A DNA stretch of 64,000 bases, taken from a bacterium. GTDB lineage: Bacteria > Krumholzibacteriota > Krumholzibacteriia > LZORAL124-64-63. Where the stretch lies: NCBI GenBank assembly GCA_016712675.1, contig JADJQR010000001.1, forward strand, positions 2,728,001 through 2,792,000, given 5' to 3'. Numbering within the stretch: position 1 is the stretch's first letter; each line of letters begins with the position of its first letter. The position numbers were made by a program, and so were the translations under genes. Shown piece after piece: positions 1 to 9,756 of the stretch. The notes beneath the pieces were generated by a model. The model was given only the letters and a program-made list of their open reading frames with translations, did not search any database and was not told where the DNA came from.

Positions 1-19
1 GCCCCGGCGCCGCGGAACC

Positions 20-667
20 CTACTTGGAGTCCCCGGCCTTGGCGGCAGGCGCACCGCCGTCGGCGCCTTCGGCGCTCTCGGTCGCGGCCGGCGTCTCCTC
101 GACGAAGAGCGACGCCGCCTTGATGCTCAGCACGAGCATCTCGGGGTCCGAGACGATCTCGCCGCCGGGCACCTTCAGGTCCTTGGCGAAGATCTTGTCA
201 TTGAGACTCAGTTCGCTGATGTCGACTTCGACGAATTCGGGCAGATCGCGCGGCAGGCAGCTGACCTCGACCGAATCGTGGGCGATCGCCACCGAACCTT
301 CTCCTGACTTCACGGCGGCGCAGAAGCCCGACACGTGGACGTGCACCGAGACCGTGACGGGCTGCCCCTGCGGGATCTCCATTAGGTCGACGTGCAGGAT
401 GCGGTCGGTGATGGGGTGCCGCTGCACTTCGCGCAGCAGCGCGATATGGCCCGCCTCCAAGCCCGCCTGGTGCAGCTGGAAGATGGCGCTGCGCCCGCCG
501 AGGTGCTTGAGCGCGACCTCGAACGCATGGCCTTCCAGTTCGATGCTGGCCGTGGCGCGGCCCTTGCCGTATAGGACGGCGGGCACGCGACCGGCCGCGC
601 GGGTGCGCCGGTTCTCGTTCTTGCCGACGGTGGTCCGCGGATGGATGTTCAGGTTCACCAGGCTCAT
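20..667 (-). CDS. rplY: 50S ribosomal protein L25/general stress protein Ctc
   Basis: Large-subunit protein of the L25/TL5/CTC family, which binds 5S rRNA. The 215-residue protein has the N-terminal L25 domain (about 1-95, with GRVPAVLYGKG and the RHPITDRILHVDL stretch) followed by the longer CTC C-terminal beta domain and an acidic, Ala-rich tail, so it is the long form. The reading frame stays open upstream, but the ATG at 667 is preceded by GGAGGAAT at good spacing and begins the conserved MSLVNLNIHPR, so the upstream part was excluded. It lies downstream of prs, a common bacterial arrangement in which pth usually follows; that gene would be off the left edge. Confidence 0.96.
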   Translation of the reverse strand: MSLVNLNIHPRTTVGKNENRRTRAAGRVPAVLYGKGRATASIELEGHAFEVALKHLGGRSAIFQLHQAGLEAGHIALLREVQRHPITDRILHVDLMEIPQGQPVTVSVHVHVSGFCAAVKSGEGSVAIAHDSVEVSCLPRDLPEFVEVDISELSLNDKIFAKDLKVPGGEIVSDPEMLVLSIKAASLFVEETPAATESAEGADGGAPAAKAGDSK

Positions 668-845
668 CGCTTCATTCCTCCGCCTGCGGTCGCGCCAGGC
701 TTCTGGTTGCCCCGGTGACCGGCCCACACGGACCGCCCCGGGAGGGCTGCCGGCTGCACCGGCAGCGCACAAGGCGGCTCCGCGCGGCGCCCGCCCTCGG
801 GACGGGGGAACGCGCCAGGACCGCCAATGCGGAAAAGGACCGCCA

Positions 846-874
846 AAGAAAGCACCGGGCTTGGGCCCTGTCAA
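846..874 (-). promoter_or_regulatory. Candidate promoter for rplY
   Basis: On the minus strand a perfect -35 TTGACA (869-874) is followed after 17 bases by TTTCTT (846-851), a weak -10. It lies in the 219-base prs-rplY gap. The gap also carries a repeated TTGGCGGTCCT (period about 20). The weak -10 keeps confidence moderate; prs read-through could equally transcribe rplY. Confidence 0.35.
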
Positions 875-886
875 GGCGGCCGCCGG

Positions 887-1822
<936 letters not shown>

Positions 1823-2004
1823 CCTTACGGCTCCCGGGCAGGGTGTGGCCGGCGCGGGGAGCGCTCGGCGTGCAGGCGCGTCGGAGCCCACCGCACGGTC
1901 GGCGTTCCCGACGCGCAGAAGCTACACGCCGCGGTGTCTGCGAGCAATGGGAAATCGAGAACGGGCGAGATCAGGATCGACACTGGCAAGCCGGCGGAAA
2001 GGGA

Positions 2005-2079
2005 TGGTTGGGGCGGGAGGATTCGAACCCCCGAATGCAAGGACCAAAACCTTGTGTCTTACCACTTGACGACGCCCCA
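2005..2079 (-). tRNA. tRNA-Gln(TTG)
   Basis: Full cloverleaf on the minus strand: acceptor TGGGGCG/CGCCCCA, anticodon loop with TTG, the T-arm GGTTCGAATCC, discriminator A and an encoded CCA (2005-2007). It sits between prs and spoVG with no room for a separate long leader. Confidence 0.96.
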
Positions 2080-2121
2080 ACCGGGCAGCAGCAGCGCGCG
2101 TCGCGTCACACTCTACGCGCG

Positions 2122-2466
2122 TCAGAACCTCCCGGCCATCGCCGAGCCGTGGTCCTCGTCATCGTCGTCGTAGTGGCCGCGCGACGGCGGCGGCAGCTCG
2201 CCGCTTTCGACCCGCTGCATCTCGCGCCGATAGGCCGCAATGACCTGGTTCTCCATCCACTCGCGCGTGGCCATGTTGATCGGATGGGCGATGTCCTGGA
2301 ACGTGCCGTCTTTGCGCTTGCGGCTGGGCATGGCGATGAACAGGCCGGAGGCTCCCTCGATGATCTTCAGGCCGCGGATGACGAAGGCGTTCTCGAGGGT
2401 GATGCTGGCGAAGCCCTTCAGCTTGTTGTCGTCGCGCAGGGTGATCCTGATTTCGGAAATATCCAA
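2122..2466 (-). CDS. spoVG: Septation regulator SpoVG family protein
   Basis: Small nucleic-acid-binding regulator; family members bind DNA and RNA and affect septation and capsule genes. The 114-residue protein matches the family over its first 85 residues (ISEIRITLRDDNKLKGFASI, the RGLKIIEG segment, then PSRKRKDG and HPIN), then has an acidic tail with four Asp. The start codon is TTG at 2466, with GGAGAGGG about 8 bases upstream; no ATG would keep the conserved first strand. It is 60 bases downstream of ispE, in the usual ispE-spoVG-tRNA-Gln-prs-rplY order. A second, divergent family member is encoded at 55457-55789 on the integrated element. Confidence 0.95.
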   Translation of the reverse strand: MDISEIRITLRDDNKLKGFASITLENAFVIRGLKIIEGASGLFIAMPSRKRKDGTFQDIAHPINMATREWMENQVIAAYRREMQRVESGELPPPSRGHYDDDDEDHGSAMAGRF

Positions 2467-2526
2467 GACAGTCCCTCTCCGTGGCAGGCCCTGGTACCCT
2501 GGTCGCGAACCAGCGGTCCGCGTGCC

Positions 2527-3480
2527 TCAATCGTCCGTGATCTCGACACCGCCGGGATGCGGCCCGACGACCCGAACGAACAACCCAGCCTCGGCGTACC
2601 CCCCGGCGATCGTGGCGAGGTCCCGGCCTTCCGGATACACCCCATAGACCGCAGACCCGCTGCCCGAGAGCATGGCGACGACGGCGCTCTCACGCAGCTC
2701 CTGCACCAGCCGCTGCAAGCCGGGTTGCCCCGGCAGCACGACATCCTCGAGCCGATTGAAGCCAGGCCACGTTTTCTGCGGAAAACGGGCCAGAATCGGC
2801 TTGATGACGGCGATGCTAGCTTTGGGGCTCTGGACTGTCAATCCCAAATTCAGGTGCCCGTAGACGTCCGACGTGCTCAAGTTGATGGCGGGTTTGAGGA
2901 TAAGGAAGAGGCAGCCGCGGACCGTGGGCAACGGCGTCAGGATGGTCCCGATCCCACGACCGAGCATGGTGCCACCACGGATGAAGAAAGGCACGTCGGC
3001 GCCCAATTGGGCTCCCATCGCCTCCAGCGCTGCCGCATCCAGTCCGGTGGCGAACAGGCGGTCGCACGCGACCAGCACCGCGGCGGCATCCGAACTGCCG
3101 CCACCGAGCCCGGCAGCCGCCGGAATCTCCTTGTGCAGCGCGAGGCGCATCCGGCCGGACACCCGCTGTTCCCGGCAGAACAGGCGGGCGGCGCGCCAGC
3201 ACAGGTTCGTCTCGTCGGCGGGAACCCCGCGCACCGGACCGGTCACCTCGATGGCGATCTCCGGCTCACGGCCCAACCACTGCTCGTCGAGCGTCACCTC
3301 GAGCGTGTCGTACAGCCCGACCGCCTGCAGCACGGTCTCGATCTCGTGGTATCCGTCATGGCGGCGGCGCAGCACCTCCAGGTGCAGGTTCACCTTGGCC
3401 GGCGCGCGCAGGTGCAGGCGGCGGCCCACCGCGCGGCGGCCGTCCACGAAGGCGTCGTCGTTGCCGGTCTGACGTTCCAT
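2527..3480 (-). CDS. ispE: 4-diphosphocytidyl-2-C-methyl-D-erythritol kinase
   Basis: GHMP kinase of the non-mevalonate (MEP) isoprenoid pathway; phosphorylates the 2-OH of CDP-methylerythritol with ATP. The 317 residues include the N-terminal APAKVNLHLEV with the catalytic Lys, RHDGYHEIETV, and the GHMP ATP loop PAAAGLGGGSSDAAA near residue 125, followed by GADVPFF. A short non-conserved N-terminal stretch of about 20 residues precedes the family start. The enzyme supplies the isoprenoid precursors that the UbiA-type enzyme at 4555-5451 would use. Confidence 0.96.
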   Translation of the reverse strand: MERQTGNDDAFVDGRRAVGRRLHLRAPAKVNLHLEVLRRRHDGYHEIETVLQAVGLYDTLEVTLDEQWLGREPEIAIEVTGPVRGVPADETNLCWRAARLFCREQRVSGRMRLALHKEIPAAAGLGGGSSDAAAVLVACDRLFATGLDAAALEAMGAQLGADVPFFIRGGTMLGRGIGTILTPLPTVRGCLFLILKPAINLSTSDVYGHLNLGLTVQSPKASIAVIKPILARFPQKTWPGFNRLEDVVLPGQPGLQRLVQELRESAVVAMLSGSGSAVYGVYPEGRDLATIAGGYAEAGLFVRVVGPHPGGVEITDD

Positions 3481-3562
3481 CGTCTCGCTCCCGCCGTGGT
3501 CAGGGTCAAGGCGCCGCCGTCAGCCGGCGGAGTCGCGTCAGCGTTGCGTGCTCGACGCGCGA

Positions 3563-4528
3563 TCAGCGGTCGGCGGCAGCCAGGTCAGCGTGGAGCGCCG
3601 CCCACGGTCCGCCGGCGCCAACGCCGTCGCGACCGCCGCGCGCGCGCGGCCATAGGCGCCCCAGCGCTCGCCGCGCGCGCGACCGCGCAACCTCGGGGTC
3701 AGGCAGGGCGAAGTCAAGGTCCAGCAACCCGATATGGCCGACCAGCCGCATATCGTCAGGCTCGATGGCACCCAGCCCGCGCTCAGCACACGCGCGCAGC
3801 CACGGCACTTCCCGCGGAGGTAGGCCCGCCAGCCTCAGCGCGACGGCGTCGACGGCCAGCGCGTCGTCCCCGGCGATGATCACATGCCGCGCCAGCGCCC
3901 GTCCACGCGGCCCCACGTGCCAAACGGTGCCGTCGACGACGCCGGCGAGCGCCGGGAACGCCTCACGCAGGGCGGCGACCGTGTCGGCGCGCACCTGCGC
4001 CGCCGGCACGGCGCGACGGGTTGGATGACCGCCCAGCACCAGGCGGCCGGCCGTCGCGCACGCCCCTTCCAGGCTCCACGGAGAGACAAGGTCGGCCGCG
4101 GCCAGGACCAGCACGGCGCGGCGGCGCAGCAGCGCCGGGATCGACACTGTGGCGCCCGTCGCTTCGAGCCACGCCAGGGGCTCCCGCGGGCGCCAGGGGA
4201 CCGGCGCCGCGCCGCCCGCCACATCGACGAGCGCCAGACCTTCGGCTGCGCGATCCCAGGCCGATCCGGTGGGCCAGGCTCGCAGACCGGCCGGACCGGA
4301 GGCAGCCACGGTCACGGCCGCCGACGCGGCCGTTGCACCGAGCGCAGCGGCGACCTGCCACGGGGGACTTGTGCGTCCCGGCTGCCAGGCGGACCCGTCG
4401 AGCGCGGCGACAACGGCACGGGGGCCGTCCGACGGGGCCCGGTCCAGACCGGCAAGAGCCAGCGCGCGGCGATAGTCGTCGGCGATGGTCTCGGGGCGCG
4501 CCTCGACCAAGGAGACGAGCGGTCGCAT
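3563..4528 (-). CDS. DUF362-like protein
   Basis: Predicted 321-residue soluble protein resembling the DUF362 family, seen in its 'VSIPALLRRRAVLVLAAADLVSPWSLEGA', and the later 'HVIIAGDDALAVDAVALRLAGLPP' segment (the D-x-VA pattern typical of the family). Many DUF362 proteins carry ferredoxin-like Cys motifs; none is visible here, so an iron-sulphur role is not supported. The start at 4528 has GGAGGTGCTTCC directly upstream. It lies 26 bases downstream of the UbiA-type gene and may share its transcript. Function unknown. Confidence 0.7.
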   Translation of the reverse strand: MRPLVSLVEARPETIADDYRRALALAGLDRAPSDGPRAVVAALDGSAWQPGRTSPPWQVAAALGATAASAAVTVAASGPAGLRAWPTGSAWDRAAEGLALVDVAGGAAPVPWRPREPLAWLEATGATVSIPALLRRRAVLVLAAADLVSPWSLEGACATAGRLVLGGHPTRRAVPAAQVRADTVAALREAFPALAGVVDGTVWHVGPRGRALARHVIIAGDDALAVDAVALRLAGLPPREVPWLRACAERGLGAIEPDDMRLVGHIGLLDLDFALPDPEVARSRARRALGRLWPRARGGRDGVGAGGPWAALHADLAAADR

Positions 4529-4554
4529 GGAAGCACCTCCGGGCAGCCCCGCCG

Positions 4555-5451
4555 TCACTGGCCGGGACCGATGATGCGGATAGCCGTGATCACCCAGCCC
4601 AACACGATCACCTGCAGGAACTTGTCCACGAGCAGGATCTCGTGCGGGCGGCCGCCCCGGTCCTCCAGGAACACGAGGTACAGGTAGCGGCCCATTCCCA
4701 GCAGTACGAACGGCAGCGTGTAGATGAGGTTCCGCGTTCCGAAGTGGCGGACGGTGTCGGGCCAGACCGTGTACAGCGCGTACGCCATCGCCGTCAACGC
4801 AAAGCTGACGCCGATCAGCGCGTTGAGCATCGGTTCGCTGTAGCCGCGCAGCGCCGGGCGTGTCTCGCCGGCTCCCGGCACCATCTTCAGCAGTTCGTCG
4901 CGCCGCTTGCAGAATCCGAGGAACAGCGACAGGAAGAACGTGCAGAGCAGCAGCCACGGCGAGATGCTCACGTCCGCACAGACCGGCAGCAGCACGAGCA
5001 CGCCGCAGGTGGCACGGATCACGAAGCTCATGCCGATGCCGGTCACGTCCAACACGCGCAACCGCTTCAGCACCCGCGAATAGAGCCAGTTCCAGGCGAA
5101 GAAGAACGCGACACCGCCCAGGAACGCCGACCCCAGCAGCGCCGAGGCGACCAAGACGAGAAGCAGGAGCACACCGCCCGCCTTCGCAGCCTGATCCACG
5201 GGCAAGCGGCCGGCGGCAATCGGGCGCAGCCGCTTGTGCGGATGGCAGCGATCCAGTTCGCGGTCGATGATGTCGTTGAAGACGTAGATCACGCCCGAGG
5301 CAAAGCAGAACACGACCGCGCCCAGCAGAGCACGCACGACACACGCCGTGTCGCCAAGCTTCTGCGCAAAAATGACACCCGCAAACAGCAGCAGGTTCTT
5401 CGTCCACTGCCGCGGCCGCAAGGTGGCGACGAATGCGCGCATATATGTCAT
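4555..5451 (-). CDS. UbiA-family prenyltransferase (decaprenyl-phosphate phosphoribosyltransferase-like)
   Basis: Integral-membrane protein of 298 residues with eight or so hydrophobic segments. The N terminus RPRQWTKNLLLFAG and the Asp-rich NDIIDRELDRCHPHK about residue 60 followed by RPIAAG are those of the UbiA branch that transfers phosphoribose to polyprenyl phosphate, rather than of quinone-synthesis UbiA. The second motif region is less clear. The start ATG overlaps the gmhA stop by four bases (ATGA), implying translational coupling. With gmhA and rfbD upstream, the likely setting is envelope polysaccharide or lipid-linked sugar synthesis. Exact substrate is inferred. Confidence 0.82.
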   Translation of the reverse strand: MTYMRAFVATLRPRQWTKNLLLFAGVIFAQKLGDTACVVRALLGAVVFCFASGVIYVFNDIIDRELDRCHPHKRLRPIAAGRLPVDQAAKAGGVLLLLVLVASALLGSAFLGGVAFFFAWNWLYSRVLKRLRVLDVTGIGMSFVIRATCGVLVLLPVCADVSISPWLLLCTFFLSLFLGFCKRRDELLKMVPGAGETRPALRGYSEPMLNALIGVSFALTAMAYALYTVWPDTVRHFGTRNLIYTLPFVLLGMGRYLYLVFLEDRGGRPHEILLVDKFLQVIVLGWVITAIRIIGPGQ

Positions 5452-6056
5452 GCCGGGCGTCGCGCGGCTTCCAACAGCTGGCACAGGAGGTGGCCCAGGA
5501 AGATGTGGATCTCCTGGATGCGAGGCGTGTGGTCGCTGGGCGCCACCACGGCGCCGTCCACCCGCGAACGCAGGCTTCCGCCGTCGCGTCCGAGGAAGCC
5601 GTAGGTGCGCAGGCCCCCGACCTTCGCCTGCGCCACCGCGCGCAGGCAGTTGGGTGAGTTGCCGCTGGTCGATAACACCAGCAGCACGTCGTGCGGGCCG
5701 CCCACCGCCTGCACCTGGCGCGCGAAGATCTCGTCGAACCCGTAGTCGTTGCCGACCGCCGTCAGCGTCGAGGTGTTCACCGTCAGGGCCACCGCGGCGT
5801 AGCCGGGCCGCTCGTCCAGGAAGCGTCCGACCAGTTCGGCGACGATGTGCTGGCTGTCGGCGGCGCTGCCGCCGTTGCCGCACACCAGCAGCTTGCCACC
5901 CTGCTCCCAGGCCAGCAGCACATCGCCGGCCAGTGCCGCCAGCGGCTCGAGTTGTTCCGGGCCGAGGCGGGACAGGGCCGCCTGCAAGTCGCCGGCCGTG
6001 CGGCCCAGCAGGGCCGCCGCCTGTTCGCGGAGCCGGGAAGGCGTGGGACTGGCCAT
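5448..6056 (-). CDS. gmhA: SIS-domain phosphoheptose isomerase-like protein
   Basis: 202-residue SIS-domain protein of the GmhA/DiaA group. GmhA converts sedoheptulose 7-phosphate to D-glycero-D-manno-heptose 7-phosphate for LPS core. Motifs are GGKLLVCGNGGSAADSQH near 53-70, LTVNTSTLTAVGND, and the phosphate-binding LVLSTSGNSPN, then the C-terminal IQEIHIFLGHLLC helix typical of GmhA. DiaA, a DnaA-binding relative, shares much of this, but the linkage to rfbD and an envelope prenyltransferase favours GmhA. Start at 6056 preceded by GGAAAGGA. Confidence 0.85.
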   Translation of the reverse strand: MASPTPSRLREQAAALLGRTAGDLQAALSRLGPEQLEPLAALAGDVLLAWEQGGKLLVCGNGGSAADSQHIVAELVGRFLDERPGYAAVALTVNTSTLTAVGNDYGFDEIFARQVQAVGGPHDVLLVLSTSGNSPNCLRAVAQAKVGGLRTYGFLGRDGGSLRSRVDGAVVAPSDHTPRIQEIHIFLGHLLCQLLEAARRPA

Positions 6057-6113
6057 GTCGCGGGCGGTCCTTTCCCGCCCGCGCGACCCCGGCGCGCGGG
6101 CTGTGGGCGAAAC

Positions 6114-7028
6114 TCAGGGATGGGCGACCTGCCCGGATTCCAGCCGGGCGATGTAATGGGCCACCGCATCGCGCCACGCCGGGCGCGGCGGGCAGCCTGC
6201 CTCCTCCAGCCGCCGGCTGCGCAGGATCGAACACGCCGGTCGCGCCGCCGGGCGCGGGTACTGTCCGCTGCCGCAGGGCGTGATCCGATCCGGATCGGCG
6301 CCCACGGCCGCGGCCGTCGCCTGCGCCAGCTCGTGCCAGGTGCAAGCTCCGCGGTTGGTGGCGTGGAAGATACCACGGTGACGCCCGCTGACAAGCCGCG
6401 CCAGCACGTCGGCCAGGTCCTCGGCATAGGTCGGGCAGCCGCGCTGGTCGTCGACGACCTGCAGCGTCTCGCGCTCAGCCAGCAGGCGGCGGATGGTCTT
6501 GACGAAATTCACCCGCCCGTCGCCGAACAACCAGCTCGTGCGCACGATCTGCCACGAGCCCCGCATCGCGCGCGTGGCATCCTCGCCGGCCGCCTTGGTC
6601 CGACCGTAGGCGTTGACAGGTGACAAGGGGTCGTCCTCGTCGTAGCCCTCGGTAGGATCGCCGCCCCGGCCACGCCCGTCGAAGACGTAGTCGGTCGAGA
6701 CGTACGTCAGGCCGCAGCCGGCGGCCCCGCAGGCGCGAGCCAAGTGCGCGGTGGCCGCGCCGTTGGCGGCCAGAGCTTCGGCGTAGCGCGCCTCGGCGCC
6801 GTCGACGTCGGTCCAGGCCGCGCAATGCACGACCCAGTCCGGGGTGTGCCGAACCAGCAGGGCCGGTGCCGTGGCGGGGTCCGCCAGGTCGCCGTCCGGC
6901 AGGTCGACCCCCGCAACGGCCAAGGCAGCGGCATTTCCGGGCCCGGGTCCGCCGACACCCGCCGAGCGCAGCCGACGCACCAAGGCCGAACCGAGCATGC
7001 CCTCGGCGCCAGTGACCAGGATCTTCAT
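6114..7028 (-). CDS. rfbD: dTDP-4-dehydrorhamnose reductase
   Basis: Short-chain dehydrogenase/reductase that completes dTDP-L-rhamnose synthesis with NADPH. The 304 residues begin with the nucleotide-binding MKILVTGAEGMLG; the family's YVSTDYVFDG and the catalytic YGRTKAAGE (YxxxK) are both present near the middle. The C terminus keeps HATNRGACTWHELA and RPACSILRSRRLE, as in RfbD. The ATG at 7028 was chosen because the GxxGxxG fold starts there; longer reading is non-conserved. It is followed by gmhA and the prenyltransferase, suggesting a small envelope-sugar operon, though rfbA/B/C are not in view. Confidence 0.93.
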   Translation of the reverse strand: MKILVTGAEGMLGSALVRRLRSAGVGGPGPGNAAALAVAGVDLPDGDLADPATAPALLVRHTPDWVVHCAAWTDVDGAEARYAEALAANGAATAHLARACGAAGCGLTYVSTDYVFDGRGRGGDPTEGYDEDDPLSPVNAYGRTKAAGEDATRAMRGSWQIVRTSWLFGDGRVNFVKTIRRLLAERETLQVVDDQRGCPTYAEDLADVLARLVSGRHRGIFHATNRGACTWHELAQATAAAVGADPDRITPCGSGQYPRPAARPACSILRSRRLEEAGCPPRPAWRDAVAHYIARLESGQVAHP

Positions 7029-7054
7029 GGCAGGTCTCTCCCCGGTTGCGGCGT

Positions 7055-7792
7055 TCAGTCGTCGTCCAGGCCGGCAGACGGGCGTGCGGCACGGACCTGG
7101 CGCGCCGCGCGCGAAGCGACGGCGGGCGCGAACCCGCGCCCCACCAGGAAACGCACCACCCGCGCGGTCTCGCGCGGCCCCGGGCCGGACTGTCGGCGCC
7201 AAGCCGACGCCGCGGCCTGCAGGGCCAGTTCCTCCTCGCGGCGCCCGTCCAGGGCGTCGGCGGCAGCCTGCCTGGCCACCTCGGCCGCCAGCCCCGCCTC
7301 GCGCAGCTTCGCCTCAAGATAGCGGCGCCCCACCGCCTTGCTCAACAGGCAGTCGCGGCACCAGGCGTCGGCGTAGCGGCGGTCCGAGTGCACGCCCTGC
7401 TCCTGCATGGCGGCAACCACGGCTTCCACGGCCTCCGGCAGGCTGCCTTCGTCCAGCAGGCGCTGGCGCAGCCGGGCGACCGGATACAGTCGCCTGTCCA
7501 GCAGTGAGAACAGGCGGCGGGCAACGCGCTTGCGCTCGGCGGCCAGCGCCACCTCGCGGTGAAGGGCCGGGCCAAGCTCGCCGCCCGGCTCGGGCAACCC
7601 GGCCGGGACGGATGTCGCCGTCAGTTCGTAGGTCACGCCGCCATCGACCGCCAGCCACACCGTCTCGCCCTCGCGCCGGACGGCCAGCAGCCGGGCTCCC
7701 TCTTCGGGAAGGCCCGGCTGCTGCGTCCGTGATGGCGGATCGGCGAGGCGGTCGTCCTGCCGGCGGCCCGGGTGCAGGGGCCGTTTGGGCAA
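7055..7792 (-). CDS. recX: Regulatory protein RecX
   Basis: RecA modulator of 245 residues with the helical RecX repeats: ARRLFSLLDRRLYPVARLRQRLLDEG, DRRYADAWCRDCLLSKAVGRRYLEAKLREAGL, and a third repeat near the C terminus. The first 85 residues form a poorly conserved N-terminal domain. It starts with TTG at 7792, three bases after the recA stop, with GGGAG inside the 3' end of recA; the two genes are clearly co-transcribed, as is usual. A better ATG start is not available. Confidence 0.9.
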   Translation of the reverse strand: MPKRPLHPGRRQDDRLADPPSRTQQPGLPEEGARLLAVRREGETVWLAVDGGVTYELTATSVPAGLPEPGGELGPALHREVALAAERKRVARRLFSLLDRRLYPVARLRQRLLDEGSLPEAVEAVVAAMQEQGVHSDRRYADAWCRDCLLSKAVGRRYLEAKLREAGLAAEVARQAAADALDGRREEELALQAAASAWRRQSGPGPRETARVVRFLVGRGFAPAVASRAARQVRAARPSAGLDDD

Positions 7793-7795
7793 GGG

Positions 7796-8959
7796 TCAGC
7801 TCCCGGCGCCGGCCGAGGCCGCCGGCTTCGCTGCGGGCCTGGCGGCCTCCGGCCGCGCCGAAGGATCGATCTTCGCCGCCGCGGCTTCCGGCGCCGCTTC
7901 GCCCGTCGCGTCCGCGGGGACGGCGCCGATGCCGAAGTGGCGGAAGACCTCGACCTTGATCTTCCCGTACAGGTCGGGGTTCTCCTTCAGCAGGCTGCGC
8001 ACGTTGTCGCGGCCCTGGCCGAGCCGCTCCTCGCCGTAGCTGTACCAGGCGCCCGACTTCTGGATGATGTTGGCGGACACGCCCAGGTCGATCAGGTCGC
8101 CTTCCTTGCTGATGCCGTCGCCGTAGAGGATGTCGAACTCGGCCTTCTTGAACGGGGGGGCGACCTTGTTCTTGACCACCTTGACGCGGACCTGGTTGCC
8201 CACCACGTCCTCGCCCTGCGTGATGGCGCCGATGCGGCGGATGTCCAGGCGCACCGAGCTGTAGAACTTCAGGGCGTTGCCGCCGGAGGTCGTCTCCGGG
8301 TTGCCGAACATGACGCCGATCTTCATGCGGATCTGGTTGGTGAACATCACCAGCGTGTTGGTCTTGCTGATGGTGCCGGTGAGCTTGCGCAGCGCCTGCG
8401 ACATCAGCCGCGCCTGCAGGCCAACGTGCTGGTCGCCCATCTCGCCCTCGATCTCGGCGCGCGGTACCAGCGCCGCCACCGAGTCGATGACCACGACGTC
8501 CACCGCACCCGAGCGCACCAGCATCTCGGTGATCTCCAGCGCCTGCTCACCGGTGTCCGGCTGGCTGACCAGCAGGTTGTCGATATCCACGCCCAGCTTG
8601 CGGGCGTAGACCGGGTCCAGCGCGTGCTCGGCATCGACGAAGGCCGCCGTGCCGCCGTTCTTCTGGCAGTTCGCGATGACCGACAGGCAGACGGTCGTCT
8701 TGCCGGATCCCTCCGGACCGAAGATCTCGCACACGCGACCCTTGGGCAGGCCGCCAATGCCCAGCGCGATGTCCAGCGACAGGCTGCCGGTGGAGATCGC
8801 GTCGAACTGGTCGAAGATCTTGTTCTCGCCCAGCAGCATCAGCGCGCCTTTGCCGAACTGCTTCTCGATCTGCGCCCGGGTCAGTTCCAGGGCCTTGGCG
8901 CGCTCTTCCTTCGCGCGGTCTTCGGGCCCACCTTTGGAGGTGCTCTTCGCTTGCGCCAT
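7796..8959 (-). CDS. recA: Recombinase A
   Basis: DNA-strand exchange and SOS co-protease, 387 residues. Conserved blocks are all visible: GALMLLGE, the Walker [10 protein letters not shown] near residue 75, the Walker [16 protein letters not shown], loop L1/L2 region [30 protein letters not shown], and the [14 protein letters not shown] segment. The C terminus is longer than usual, Ala/Pro-rich (about 40 residues). ATG at 8959 follows AGGAGAACGAGC. About 200 bases separate it from thpR upstream, long enough for its own promoter; I could not identify a convincing LexA site there. Confidence 0.98.
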   Translation of the reverse strand: MAQAKSTSKGGPEDRAKEERAKALELTRAQIEKQFGKGALMLLGENKIFDQFDAISTGSLSLDIALGIGGLPKGRVCEIFGPEGSGKTTVCLSVIANCQKNGGTAAFVDAEHALDPVYARKLGVDIDNLLVSQPDTGEQALEITEMLVRSGAVDVVVIDSVAALVPRAEIEGEMGDQHVGLQARLMSQALRKLTGTISKTNTLVMFTNQIRMKIGVMFGNPETTSGGNALKFYSSVRLDIRRIGAITQGEDVVGNQVRVKVVKNKVAPPFKKAEFDILYGDGISKEGDLIDLGVSANIIQKSGAWYSYGEERLGQGRDNVRSLLKENPDLYGKIKVEVFRHFGIGAVPADATGEAAPEAAAAKIDPSARPEAARPAAKPAASAGAGS

Positions 8960-9159
8960 GCTCGTTCTCCTGTGGTCGCGGGCCGGCACGGGCCGCGCTT
9001 CCGGTTCGTGGTTCGCGGGGGGTGTACGGTCCCGTCCAGCGCCGCTGCCGTCCCATCCCGCCCGCAGCCGGCCTCCCTGCCGCCGGCCTGCCCCGTCTTC
9101 GACCATGTCGTCGATCACGGCGGCAACATAGCACGGCGCCCGGAGGGCTGGCAACAGGT

Positions 9160-9738
9160 TTATTCGCCTTTTTTTCGCAGGGCAAAGGAGGCCAGTTCCG
9201 TGTGCAGGGCCCCCTGCGGCCTCAGCGCGCTCGCCAGCAGGCAGAAGCGCTCCACGGGGCAGACCGGCATGCCGTTCAAATCGATGTCCAATAACGACTT
9301 GATCTGCCTGTCCTCCAGTGGCTTGTGAACCCGCGCCAGCGTCAGGTGCGGATCCACCGGACGCCTGTCCTGAGGTCCGTCGGGCCAGGCTGCGTCGCTG
9401 GCTGCGCTTACCCGGCGGGCCAGATCGATCAACGGCACCGCCGCCTCGAACTGCAGGAACAGGACCCGCGGCCGGCGCAGGTCGGGAAAGCCGCCCCAGC
9501 CGGCCGGCACGAGCGGTGGCGTGGCGTCGGCCGCCAGGGCGCCGAGGCCCCCGCGCAGGGCCGCCAGGCGATCTGCCGGCCAGTCACCCAGAAACTGGAG
9601 GGTCAGGTGCCAGGCCCGCGGGTGCGTCCAGCGGACGGCCTCCCGCCCTGCCGCGGCGTCAAGCCGGCGGGACAGCGCCGTGGCCAGCTGTTCCCCGCAG
9701 GGGACCGCGACGAAGGCACGCGTCAGGTCCGGCGCCAT
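9160..9738 (-). CDS. thpR: RNA 2',3'-cyclic phosphodiesterase (2H family)
   Basis: 2H phosphoesterase of the LigT/ThpR group that opens 2',3'-cyclic phosphate RNA ends. The 192-residue protein has the two catalytic His-x-Thr motifs: WHLTLQFLG near residue 45 and DPHLTLARV near residue 130, plus the N-terminal TRAFVAVP strand. Start ATG at 9738 is preceded by GGGAGGTCCGCC. It lies 18 bases after cinA on the same strand; a cinA-thpR-recA order is frequent in bacteria. Confidence 0.92.
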   Translation of the reverse strand: MAPDLTRAFVAVPCGEQLATALSRRLDAAAGREAVRWTHPRAWHLTLQFLGDWPADRLAALRGGLGALAADATPPLVPAGWGGFPDLRRPRVLFLQFEAAVPLIDLARRVSAASDAAWPDGPQDRRPVDPHLTLARVHKPLEDRQIKSLLDIDLNGMPVCPVERFCLLASALRPQGALHTELASFALRKKGE

Positions 9739-9756
9739 GGCGGACCTCCCATCGCG

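Noticed and set aside
3563-5407. A single 614-residue minus-strand frame
   Set aside because: It joins the true DUF362-like gene to an out-of-frame reading of the prenyltransferase gene.
8960-9159. Possible LexA box upstream of recA (GTTCGTGGTTC)
   Set aside because: Spacing of the half-sites (three bases) does not fit known SOS boxes.
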